From assembly GCA_030642465.1 (NCBI GenBank), contig DAOWNS010000056.1, positions 1 to 9,210 of the forward strand: DNA of 9,210 nucleotides. Reading direction: 5' to 3'. This document shows positions 1 to 5,120 of this stretch, one piece after another. The notes under the pieces were generated by a model, which saw only the letters and a program-made list of their open reading frames with translations, was not told the DNA's origin and made no database searches. Position numbers and translations under genes: made by a program. Every line of letters begins with the position of its first letter. The first letter of the stretch is position 1. The DNA is from Candidatus Thorarchaeota archaeon. GTDB taxonomy: Archaea; Asgardarchaeota; Thorarchaeia; Thorarchaeales; Thorarchaeaceae.

Positions 1-2
1 CG

Positions 3-68
3 AGTCCAACTGAAACCCACGAATTCCTCCCCGCCTACAAGGCGGAGCATCCTTCGTGGTTCTCGTGA
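3..68 (+). pseudogene. Possible C-terminal end of a TnpB-type transposase (partial)
   Basis: An open frame enters from the left edge and stops at TGA 66-68. It encodes 21 residues ending in HEFLPAYKAEHPSWFS. The frame reads straight through the GC-rich hairpin described separately, which is what the last codons of tnpB do in many archaeal IS200/IS605/IS1341 elements. No TnpB catalytic or zinc-finger motif lies inside the window, so the call rests only on the hairpin context. It may equally be non-coding sequence. The status of any upstream gene cannot be judged from here. Confidence 0.22.
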
Positions 69-72
69 AGGA
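17..72. repeat. Nested hairpins, candidate IS200/IS605 right end
   Basis: Two nested stems are visible. The outer is a perfect 7-bp pair, CCACGAA (17-23) with TTCGTGG (53-59). The inner is CCGCC (31-35) with GGCGG (41-45) around a TACAA loop, with CT/AG pairing beyond a two-base bulge. A competing 6-bp stem pairs TCCTTC (50-55) with GAAGGA (67-72). Subterminal hairpins of the form 'GAATTC-CTCC-CCGCC...GGCGG' are typical of single-strand transposon ends, where they bind TnpA and contribute the 3' part of the TnpB guide RNA. A terminator of an upstream gene is the alternative, but there is no T-tract directly after it. Confidence 0.35.
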
Positions 73-135
73 CAACTTACACCGCACCCACATACACTTA
101 TTGATCTCTTGGGCTTATAAAGCTATCCAAACCCC

Positions 136-156
136 TTCTTTATAAAGAAAAATCTT
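136..156 (-). terminator. T-rich terminator candidate for kbl, with a 14-bp palindrome
   Basis: Directly after the kbl stop, the minus strand reads ATTTTTCTTTATA, the oligo-T signal archaeal RNA polymerase uses to terminate. Bases 136-149 (TTCTTTATAAAGAA) also form a perfect 14-bp palindrome overlapping the T run. A related TTATAAAG lies at 115-122. The palindrome has no loop and is AT-rich, so it is more likely a protein site or chance than an RNA hairpin. Confidence 0.4.
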
Positions 157-159
157 GGT

Positions 160-1347
160 TTAGATCAGCTTAAGCTTTTCCCCGCCATCTCTGAAAGCCG
201 CAATAGCCTGATCCAATTGGTCCTTTGTGTGCTTCGCGCAGAGCTGAACCCTGATCCGTGCCTTATCACGCGCGACCATCGGGAACACAATCGGCAGTGC
301 AAGAATGCCTTCCTTGTAGAGGCCTTCGCTCAATGCTACCGCCTTTGAGCTCTCACCAGTCATGGCTGGAATAATCGGTGTCTGGCTGAAGCCTGTATCA
401 TAGCCCATTTGTTTGAGCCCCTTTACGAAGTACTCTCTGTTCTCCCATAGAGTTTCCACATGCTCTGGCTCGGTTTCTAATACATCGATTGCTGCGATGC
501 ATGACGCCGCTGTTGCAGGTGGATGTGACGCACTGAGGAGCCATGATCGGCTCTTGTTCAAGGCGTAGTTCACCATATCTCGGCTCCCTGAAACGTGTCC
601 TCCCATTACGCCGAATGCCTTGGAGAAGGTACCCATTTCGAAGTGCACATCATGATGAGTGAGGTTGAAGTGTGACACAATACCTCTTCCGCCCTTGCCT
701 AGGACTGCTTCCCCGTGAGCATCGTCGACGTAGATCATTGCGCCGTGTTCTTTGCTGACTTTGACAACCTTGTCCAGTGGGGCAATGTCGCCGTCCATGC
801 TGAAAACACCGTCCGTGATTACCAGAATCTTCTCCGGTTTCTCCTTTTCTGCTTCATTCAGAACGCGCGCCAAGTCGTCAGCGTCGCAGTGTTTGTAGAC
901 GAAGCGCTTTGCCTTCGTGAGTCTGACACCATCAATTATGCTGCCGTGATTCAGCTCATCCGAGATGATTGCATCATTCTTGGTAACAAGCTGTGGTATC
1001 AATCCTTCATTGCAAGCAAACCCGGCACTGTATGTCAATGAAGCTTCCGCACCCTTGAAGTTAGCGAGTCTGCGCTCGAGTTCCAAATGAAGGTCCATTG
1101 TACCAGCTATTGCCCTCACGGAGCCAGAACCGACACCATGAGTTTTAATTGCTTTTAGCGCGGCCGCTTTCATCTTGGGGTGATTGCTCAAGTTGAGGTA
1201 GTTATTGCTGCAGAGCATGATAACATCTTGGCCGTCCACTTTTGCCTTGGGCGTACTTGGCCCCTGAAGTTCTCTAATTTTCCAGTCGAAGTTCTGCTCG
1301 ACTAGCTTGTCGTACTCAGTTTTCATCCAGCCTATTGGGTTTCGCAT
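160..1347 (-). CDS. kbl: Glycine C-acetyltransferase (2-amino-3-ketobutyrate CoA ligase)
   Basis: This is a PLP-dependent alpha-oxoamine synthase of fold type I. The family member Kbl joins acetyl-CoA and glycine to 2-amino-3-ketobutyrate, or runs in reverse in threonine breakdown after threonine dehydrogenase, in the cytosol. Numbering from the ATG at 1347 (395 aa; E. coli Kbl is 398): the PLP lysine is K243 in TFSKAFGVMGG, the ring-stacking histidine is H134 in DELNHGSIIDGVRL, and the cofactor Asp/His lie in DDAHG (208-212). SMDGD (183-187) is also typical. The DELNHGSIIDGVRL stretch favours Kbl over BioF or ALA synthase, but BioF-like activity is not excluded. Start: GTG at 1356 and ATG at 1350 are in frame, but GGTGA (1357-1353) sits 5 bases from the ATG at 1347, so I prefer that one. 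No threonine dehydrogenase gene is in the window. It is divergent from the AOR gene. Confidence 0.88.
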   Translation of the reverse strand: MRNPIGWMKTEYDKLVEQNFDWKIRELQGPSTPKAKVDGQDVIMLCSNNYLNLSNHPKMKAAALKAIKTHGVGSGSVRAIAGTMDLHLELERRLANFKGAEASLTYSAGFACNEGLIPQLVTKNDAIISDELNHGSIIDGVRLTKAKRFVYKHCDADDLARVLNEAEKEKPEKILVITDGVFSMDGDIAPLDKVVKVSKEHGAMIYVDDAHGEAVLGKGGRGIVSHFNLTHHDVHFEMGTFSKAFGVMGGHVSGSRDMVNYALNKSRSWLLSASHPPATAASCIAAIDVLETEPEHVETLWENREYFVKGLKQMGYDTGFSQTPIIPAMTGESSKAVALSEGLYKEGILALPIVFPMVARDKARIRVQLCAKHTKDQLDQAIAAFRDGGEKLKLI

Positions 1348-1374
1348 CATTGTCACCTTGGTTTCGTAATCTAA

Positions 1375-1392
1375 TGACCCATCCTTGGGTCA
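1375..1392. promoter_or_regulatory. 18-bp inverted repeat in the kbl leader, operator candidate
   Basis: TGACCCA-TCCT-TGGGTCA is a perfect 7-bp inverted repeat with a 4-base spacer. It lies about 28 bases upstream of the kbl ATG. If kbl transcription starts about 25 bases from the TATA-like sequence at 1417-1427, the repeat covers roughly the first 20 transcribed bases. That is a position where a bound dimeric repressor would block initiation. It could also form a short RNA hairpin. Confidence 0.45.
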
Positions 1393-1416
1393 GTCTACGC
1401 GGGGCCGGATTTTTCA

Positions 1417-1427
1417 GCTATATGAAA
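1417..1427 (-). promoter_or_regulatory. TATA-like box for kbl (candidate)
   Basis: On the minus strand the sequence reads TTTCATATAG, similar to the archaeal TATA element. It would place a transcript start near 1396-1400, giving a leader of about 50 bases with a Shine-Dalgarno site. It is the best match in this leader but is not strong. Confidence 0.35.
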
Positions 1428-1481
1428 GCTTTGTTTCCGCAGAATTCGGGCATTGTCGATGTGATTTCTGACCATTCAAGG

Positions 1482-1511
1482 CGATATGCATAATGATTCA
1501 TATCGATATGC
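1482..1511. promoter_or_regulatory. Repeated CGATATGC elements upstream of the AOR gene
   Basis: CGATATGC occurs twice, at 1482-1489 and 1504-1511, starting exactly 22 bases apart (about two helix turns). Between them an inverted copy, CATATCG (1499-1505), makes a perfect CGATATG-10-CATATCG inverted repeat with the first element and the 12-bp palindrome CATATCGATATG (1499-1510) with the second. The AT-rich core could also be the TATA region of the AOR gene, placing the transcript start near 1515-1530 ahead of the ribosome site at 1564. A regulator bound here would then compete with TBP. Confidence 0.45.
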
Positions 1512-1540
1512 TAAGGAGAGCACAACGGGCATTAAGGGGT

Positions 1541-1570
1541 TCTGCATATGAAATAGGCATGCAGAGGTGA
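1541..1570 (+). promoter_or_regulatory. Hairpin abutting the AOR ribosome binding site
   Basis: TCTGCAT (1541-1547) and ATGCAGA (1559-1565) form a perfect 7-bp stem with an 11-base loop. The 3' arm runs into the Shine-Dalgarno sequence GAGGTGA (1564-1570), which lies 9 bases before the ATG at 1580. If it is in the mRNA, folding could limit ribosome access. It could also be a DNA operator. Only the base pairing is seen directly. Confidence 0.4.
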
Positions 1571-1579
1571 CAAATCGGG

Positions 1580-3373
1580 ATGAGTAAGATACTACGCATA
1601 AACATGAGTGATTTAGGTCATAAGTGGGAAACCCTGCCGAAGAAATACGAGACCCTTGCCGGTCGCGCGTTCACTTCAGCAGTAATACATGACGAGGTTG
1701 ATCCAACGTGTCATCCGCTTCGTGAGAAGAACAAGTTCGTAATAGCGCCAGGACTTCTTGCTGGAACCATGGCGCCATCCTCAGGCCGCTTGAGTGTGGG
1801 TGGGAAGTCTCCTCTAACTGGGGGTATCAAGGAGGCAAACGCCGGAGGACTTACCGCTACACGACTTGGTTATCTTGACCTGCGAGGTGTCATCATCGAG
1901 GGTGCACCGCCAGCTGAAACAAAGGACTGGTATAGCATTTACTTTGGCAAGGACAAGTGCGAGGTCAAGAAGACAAATGACTACGCTGGAATGGGCCTCT
2001 ACGAGCTCATAGGCAAGATTTGGAAGGATTATCCGAACAAGCCAGGCATCATAGGGTGCGGGATTGCAGGCCAACGTCTTCACAAGGGTGCTGGGGTCTT
2101 TGGCAACAATGTTGAAAACACTGACCCAGGCCGCTATGCAGGTCGTGGTGGTCTTGGCGCAGTTCTTGGCTCAAAGCGCATTATAGCTATCATCTCGGAC
2201 GCCTCAGACGGTTCACGACCTGAAGCAAAGGACAAGGATCGTTTTGAGAAAGGGCGGAAAGCTTTCAAGGATGCACTCGAAAACCATGCTCTCACAGGGC
2301 GACTAAACAATGAGAAGGGCGAACCCTATGGCGCACTGAAGAACTATGGCACGAATGTGCTTCAGAATATACTGAACGAGGCTGGTGCCTTGCCAACGCG
2401 AGGCTTCAGAACTGGACGATTTGAGGATGCTGCTAAGATATCTGGTGAGGCAGTTCATGATCTCATTGATAAAACCCGTAAGAAGTTCGGAAACAAGGCA
2501 GAAGGCAAGTATGGGCATGCATGCCATCCAGGGTGTGTTATAGCTTGTTCCAATGTAGTGCCCTACGAAAAGACCGGGAAAGCTCAAGTGTCTCCACTTG
2601 AGTATGAAACCGCATGGGCGTTTGGTACGAACCTAGGTATTGGTGTCTTGCACGATGTGGCTGAGATGAACCGTATCTGCAATGACCTGGGTCTTGATAC
2701 CATAGATGCGGGCAATGCAATCGCCATGTTCATGGAATCTGGTCTGATTGACTTCGGAGATGGGCCAGCGGCGATTGAGCTTCTAAAGAAAGGCTACAAC
2801 TCTGAATCAGCAGAAGGCGCTTTGGTCTGTTCAGGTGCCTTGACTGCAGGGGAAACTCTGGGAGTTAGCAGGATTCCAGTTGTGAAGGGTCAAGCTCTAC
2901 CTGCATACGACCCAAGGGCAATCCGTGGAATTGGAGTCACGTATGCAACGACCACAATGGGTGCCGATCACACGGCTGGATACACGATAGCGGCTGAGAT
3001 AGTTGGAATCAAAGGAACGGTCACCGATCCAAAAGCCATAGATAAGGCCGGACTATCGCGCACCTTCCAGGCAACAACAGCCTACATAGATTCCACAGGT
3101 TATTGCTTGTTCATAGCATTCTGCATCCTAGACGATGACAGTGGATTCGGAGGGATGCTCGACACAGTCAATGGGTTCCTTGGTAAAGACATCGATGTTG
3201 GCGAGTACGGAATGGCTGTTCTCAAAAACGAGCGTGCCTTCAACAAGGGTGCTGGTTTCACGGCGAAGGATGGCCGTCTTCCGGAGTTCTTCCACACAGA
3301 ACCACTACCACCCCACAACGTTGTGTTCGAGGTTTCTGACGAGGAGATTGATGCAGTCTACAAGGATATGTGA
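1580..3373 (+). CDS. aor: Tungsten-type aldehyde:ferredoxin oxidoreductase (AOR family)
   Basis: The family oxidises aldehydes to carboxylic acids with ferredoxin as electron acceptor, using a tungsto-bis(pyranopterin) centre and one [4Fe-4S] cluster in the cytosol. The 597-residue length matches the roughly 600 of the Pyrococcus enzyme. Visible signatures: KSPLTGGIKEANAGG (76-90) in the N-terminal pterin-binding domain; GRYAGRGGLGAVLGSKR (184-200); cluster cysteines C315, C319, C323 and C509 (DSTGYC); EYETAWAFGTNLG (341-353); and DPRAIRGIGVTYATTTMGADHT (444-465), with H464 matching the family's catalytic-site histidine region. The first three cysteines are spaced CX3CX3C rather than the CX2CX3C of Pyrococcus AOR. 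Start: ATG with GAGGTGA 9 bases upstream. It is divergent from kbl and followed by a strong terminator and two MoaD-like genes that could supply its cofactor. Substrate is unknown; paralogues act on glyceraldehyde 3-phosphate, formaldehyde or aromatic aldehydes. Confidence 0.9.
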   Translation: MSKILRINMSDLGHKWETLPKKYETLAGRAFTSAVIHDEVDPTCHPLREKNKFVIAPGLLAGTMAPSSGRLSVGGKSPLTGGIKEANAGGLTATRLGYLDLRGVIIEGAPPAETKDWYSIYFGKDKCEVKKTNDYAGMGLYELIGKIWKDYPNKPGIIGCGIAGQRLHKGAGVFGNNVENTDPGRYAGRGGLGAVLGSKRIIAIISDASDGSRPEAKDKDRFEKGRKAFKDALENHALTGRLNNEKGEPYGALKNYGTNVLQNILNEAGALPTRGFRTGRFEDAAKISGEAVHDLIDKTRKKFGNKAEGKYGHACHPGCVIACSNVVPYEKTGKAQVSPLEYETAWAFGTNLGIGVLHDVAEMNRICNDLGLDTIDAGNAIAMFMESGLIDFGDGPAAIELLKKGYNSESAEGALVCSGALTAGETLGVSRIPVVKGQALPAYDPRAIRGIGVTYATTTMGADHTAGYTIAAEIVGIKGTVTDPKAIDKAGLSRTFQATTAYIDSTGYCLFIAFCILDDDSGFGGMLDTVNGFLGKDIDVGEYGMAVLKNERAFNKGAGFTAKDGRLPEFFHTEPLPPHNVVFEVSDEEIDAVYKDM

Positions 3374-3392
3374 TGGAATACTGGGTAACTTT

Positions 3393-3428
3393 GAGGGAGC
3401 TCCGGCTCCCTCGCTTCTTCTTTTTTTC
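3393..3428 (+). terminator. Hairpin and T-tract terminator of the AOR gene
   Basis: GAGGGAGC (3393-3400), loop TCCG, and GCTCCCTC (3405-3412) make a perfect 8-bp GC-rich stem. A pyrimidine-rich run ending in seven T (3421-3427) follows within 8 bases. It lies 20 bases after the AOR stop. The form is that of a bacterial intrinsic terminator; in archaea the T-tract alone can suffice. It implies that the downstream MoaD-like genes have their own promoter or depend on read-through. Confidence 0.8.
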
Positions 3429-3458
3429 ATTAGCTTAAGGTTACGCTAAGATGAAACA

Positions 3459-3467
3459 CCTTATCTG
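3459..3467 (+). promoter_or_regulatory. Weak TATA-like box for the MoaD-like pair
   Basis: CCTTATCTG lies about 27 bases before the GTG/ATG start of the first small gene. That is the spacing expected for a leaderless archaeal transcript, and no Shine-Dalgarno site precedes that start. The match to consensus is poor, so this is tentative. Confidence 0.25.
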
Positions 3468-3491
3468 TGAAAACGCCAGACACCGATAGTG

Positions 3492-3800
3492 ATGCTCGAG
3501 ATACACCTGTATGGGAAACTGCGGTCCCTCATTTCTGGGGCCAAACCAAACGAGGATACAGTCCTGAATTATGAATTCATTGAGAACGAAACATTCACTC
3601 AACTTGTGCAGCGGCTCGGACTGAAATCAAGCGACTTGGGCGACTGTTTCCAGAACGGGACTCTTGTCAAGCCCAACAACAGACTATCTGACGAAGACAG
3701 ACTGGGCATGTTTCCTTTCAATATGGTCTTGCTATGCGGAGGTCAACACCTCAAGGGCCACGGTTACACCCGAAAGGAGGTTGACGTTGATTACTACTAG
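3492..3800 (+). CDS. MoaD/ThiS-like beta-grasp protein with a C-terminal tail
   Basis: This 102-residue protein has the opening strand of MoaD/ThiS carriers (LEIHLYGKLRSLI) and the late LSDEDRLGMFPF segment that matches the 'GDRVVMFPPV' region of MoaD. Such carriers end in Gly-Gly and are adenylated and thiocarboxylated to donate sulfur, or in archaea are conjugated to proteins. Here the Gly-Gly (C82-G83-G84) is internal, sits four residues further from the FP motif than in MoaD, and is followed by 18 residues ending KEVDVDYY. So either the tail is cut off, or the protein does not use a terminal Gly-Gly. GTG (3489) directly precedes the ATG (3492); neither has a clear ribosome site, which suggests a leaderless message. 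The next gene follows at once, so the two are an operon. The beta-grasp call is fairly sure; the function is open. Confidence 0.68.
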   Translation: MLEIHLYGKLRSLISGAKPNEDTVLNYEFIENETFTQLVQRLGLKSSDLGDCFQNGTLVKPNNRLSDEDRLGMFPFNMVLLCGGQHLKGHGYTRKEVDVDYY

Positions 3801-3809
3801 GTGGGTATC

Positions 3810-4052
3810 GTGAAGATCTTGGCAAAGCTCTATGCAACTCTCCGCAAATACGCTCCCCCTGATAATGAACTTGGCGAATTCTTTGAAGTTGAGTTCAACG
3901 GGGCGACAATCTCTGATCTTATAGAGCAACTTGGCTTCACTCAGGAACAAGCTCGGATTGTATTTGTAAATGACAGTCAAACATCTGATTTATTGTCCAC
4001 TCTGAGTAATGGGGACAGAGTCGTCATGTTTCCGCCAGTGGGTGGCGGATAG
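3810..4052 (+). CDS. moaD: MoaD-family sulfur carrier protein
   Basis: This 80-residue beta-grasp protein starts VKILAKLYATLRKYAP, has GDRVVMFPPVGGG at its C-terminus, and is about the length of E. coli MoaD (81). The terminal Gly-Gly is the site that is adenylated and thiocarboxylated to give sulfur for the dithiolene of molybdo-/tungstopterin. Some archaeal relatives (SAMPs) are also attached to proteins, and this cannot be separated by sequence alone. Start: a GTG at 3801 directly abuts the previous stop, but GTG 3810 has AGGTGG (3799-3804) five bases upstream and gives the usual family N-terminus. The ribosome site therefore overlaps the stop codon of the first MoaD-like gene, which indicates translational coupling. 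The nearby AOR gene makes tungstopterin synthesis the likeliest role. Confidence 0.8.
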   Translation: MKILAKLYATLRKYAPPDNELGEFFEVEFNGATISDLIEQLGFTQEQARIVFVNDSQTSDLLSTLSNGDRVVMFPPVGGG

Positions 4053-4065
4053 GTCCCACAAGCTA

Positions 4066-4197
4066 CTAGTTTGAGTCCGGTTCTGGTTCAGGCTCCGGTT
4101 CAGGCTCTGGTTCTTCTTCTTTCTTGCCGCAGACTATTGAGAAGAAAGCCAAAGCTGCTAGCAAGAGGGCCATGCTACTAAATAATGTCAAACTCAT
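4066..4197 (-). CDS. 43-residue membrane microprotein with Glu-Pro repeat tail
   Basis: A short frame encodes MSLTLFSSMALLLAALAFFS then IVCGKK and a tail of E-E-E followed by five P-E units, then PDSN. Residues 3-23 form one hydrophobic segment, followed by two lysines, so the acidic, proline-rich tail probably lies in the cytoplasm. The cysteine is preceded by Val, so it is not a convincing lipobox. GGTGA lies 4 bases before the ATG, matching the ribosome sites of kbl and AOR, and supports a real gene. I recognise no family. It converges on the MoaD gene with a 13-base gap and follows the HhH gene by 108 bases. The repeat DNA is a 6/12-bp tandem array that could vary in length. Confidence 0.6.
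   Translation of the reverse strand: MSLTLFSSMALLLAALAFFSIVCGKKEEEPEPEPEPEPEPDSN
4079..4113. repeat. Short tandem array encoding Pro-Glu units
   Basis: GGTTCAGGCTCC (4085-4096) is followed directly by GGTTCAGGCTCT (4097-4108) and a partial third copy. The array is built on a 6-bp period (GG-YTC-N). It encodes the Glu-Pro tail of the microprotein on the minus strand. It could change length by slippage without breaking the frame. Confidence 0.65.
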
Positions 4198-4305
4198 TTG
4201 GTCACCGCACAAATGTTCTTGTTGCCATTTGATTGACGGACCTTTGTAATCAATCTTTGGACCTTATGAAACATCTCTTTTCCAGTGCATTCAGGCGGCT
4301 TAAGA
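4198..4305. other. Leader between the HhH gene and the microprotein
   Basis: This 108-base stretch holds no credible gene. It contains two copies of GGACCTT starting 26 bases apart (around 4234 and 4260), and TTGATT/AATCAA arms that could pair around a 13-base loop. No clear TATA box or T-tract was found, so the microprotein may be read from the HhH transcript. Confidence 0.3.
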
Positions 4306-5049
4306 TCAGATCAGGTCTTTCGCTGCAGCAACCCAGCCGCGAACCTTCTTGAGGTCGAACGTGTAGCCTGCCGGCACTCTGAACTCCTCGGACGCTAAGG
4401 CGGACTTCACCTTCCTGAGTAGGGCTTCCGGGTCTGCCGCCGCAAGATCATCGAGAGTTATAATGCCTGTAGCATATACAATGGCCTCAGCATCCTCCTC
4501 TGAGATGCCATCAATCCATGCAAAGCGCCCCATGGCAACCCATTTGCCTGCGATTTCAGAGCCCACACCACAAATCTCAGCAACTCTCTCCGGCCGCGTT
4601 CCGAGCAAATCCTGAACAGAATCGACGCCCTCATCTCGAAGCATGGAGCCATAGGTTTCTCCAATGCCTTCTATGGTTTCGATTGGAAGTTGACTCAGCT
4701 CGACTTTCGGCTGCACAACTTCGGGTACATGTTTCTCCTCGTGCCTATCGGGCATTTTGGCTGGTTTCGATGCTTTCTTCTTCTTGGGCTTTGCCTTGGG
4801 CTTGATTTTGTCAGGCTCCTCATCCACTTGCGGACCAACTGTTTCCATTATGTCCTCAACAATCTCACTAAGGTTCTCGCCCCAACCCAGTAGGACTACA
4901 ATGATCAAGACAACTAGCACGGACATTGCCAGAATTGCGTTGTTGGGGTCGTATTGCCAAAGCAGCGCCGCCAAAATCGCCAAGACTATCCACACTATGA
5001 CGACTGGAATCATATTCTTGTTCTTGTACTTCTGAGCCCTTGAAGACAT
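4306..5049 (-). CDS. Membrane-anchored helix-hairpin-helix protein
   Basis: This 247-residue protein has two hydrophobic segments (about 13-31 and 38-55), so both ends likely face the cytoplasm. Then comes an acidic stretch (59-80), a Lys/Pro-rich disordered linker (81-120, with KPKAKPKKKKASKPAK), and two helix-hairpin-helix-like units. The first (about 121-175) carries IETIEGIGETYGSMLRDEG and ICGVGSEIAGKW. The second (about 180-215) carries ISEEDAEAIVYATGIITLDDL. The style resembles DUF4332 and the HhH repeats of DNA repair proteins, which bind DNA non-specifically through GxG turns. A DNA-to-membrane tether is therefore possible, but HhH units also mediate protein contacts. Start: ATG with AAGGAG 10 bases upstream; an out-of-frame ATG lies 7 bases before it. 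It follows the signal peptidase gene by 71 bases in the same direction. The domain reading is fairly sure; the role is not known. Confidence 0.8.
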   Translation of the reverse strand: MSSRAQKYKNKNMIPVVIVWIVLAILAALLWQYDPNNAILAMSVLVVLIIVVLLGWGENLSEIVEDIMETVGPQVDEEPDKIKPKAKPKKKKASKPAKMPDRHEEKHVPEVVQPKVELSQLPIETIEGIGETYGSMLRDEGVDSVQDLLGTRPERVAEICGVGSEIAGKWVAMGRFAWIDGISEEDAEAIVYATGIITLDDLAAADPEALLRKVKSALASEEFRVPAGYTFDLKKVRGWVAAAKDLI

Positions 5050-5097
5050 ACCACATTATCTCCTTCCTATTGGACAGTTCACGGTTCCTATTTCGGA

Positions 5098-5107
5098 TTG
5101 ATAAATG
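5098..5107 (-). promoter_or_regulatory. TATA-like box for the HhH gene (candidate)
   Basis: On the minus strand CATTTATCAA lies in the 71-base gap after the signal peptidase gene. It would start a transcript near 5078-5080, leaving a leader of roughly 30 bases with the AAGGAG site. GGATT/AATCC arms flank it. It supports separate transcription, though read-through from the signal peptidase gene remains possible. Confidence 0.35.
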
Positions 5108-5120
5108 AATCCCCGCGAAG

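Noticed and set aside
715..1041. 108-codon frame on the plus strand
   Set aside because: It lies wholly opposite kbl, whose PLP motifs are certain, and its product has no domain pattern. It is an antisense shadow.
3430..3449. TTAGC...GCTAA inverted repeat after the AOR terminator
   Set aside because: Five-base arms with a 10-base loop are expected by chance at this length, and it matches no recognised element.
3773..3789. Near-perfect Shine-Dalgarno AAAGGAGGT followed by TTG inside the first MoaD-like gene
   Set aside because: The resulting frame is only about 8-10 codons and the bases simply encode RKEVD. The second MoaD gene has a better-placed AGGTGG. A minor effect on ribosome flow cannot be excluded.
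4135..4139. Lipoprotein-type cysteine in the microprotein
   Set aside because: The residue before Cys is Val, whereas lipoboxes need Gly, Ala or Ser there, so lipid attachment is not supported.
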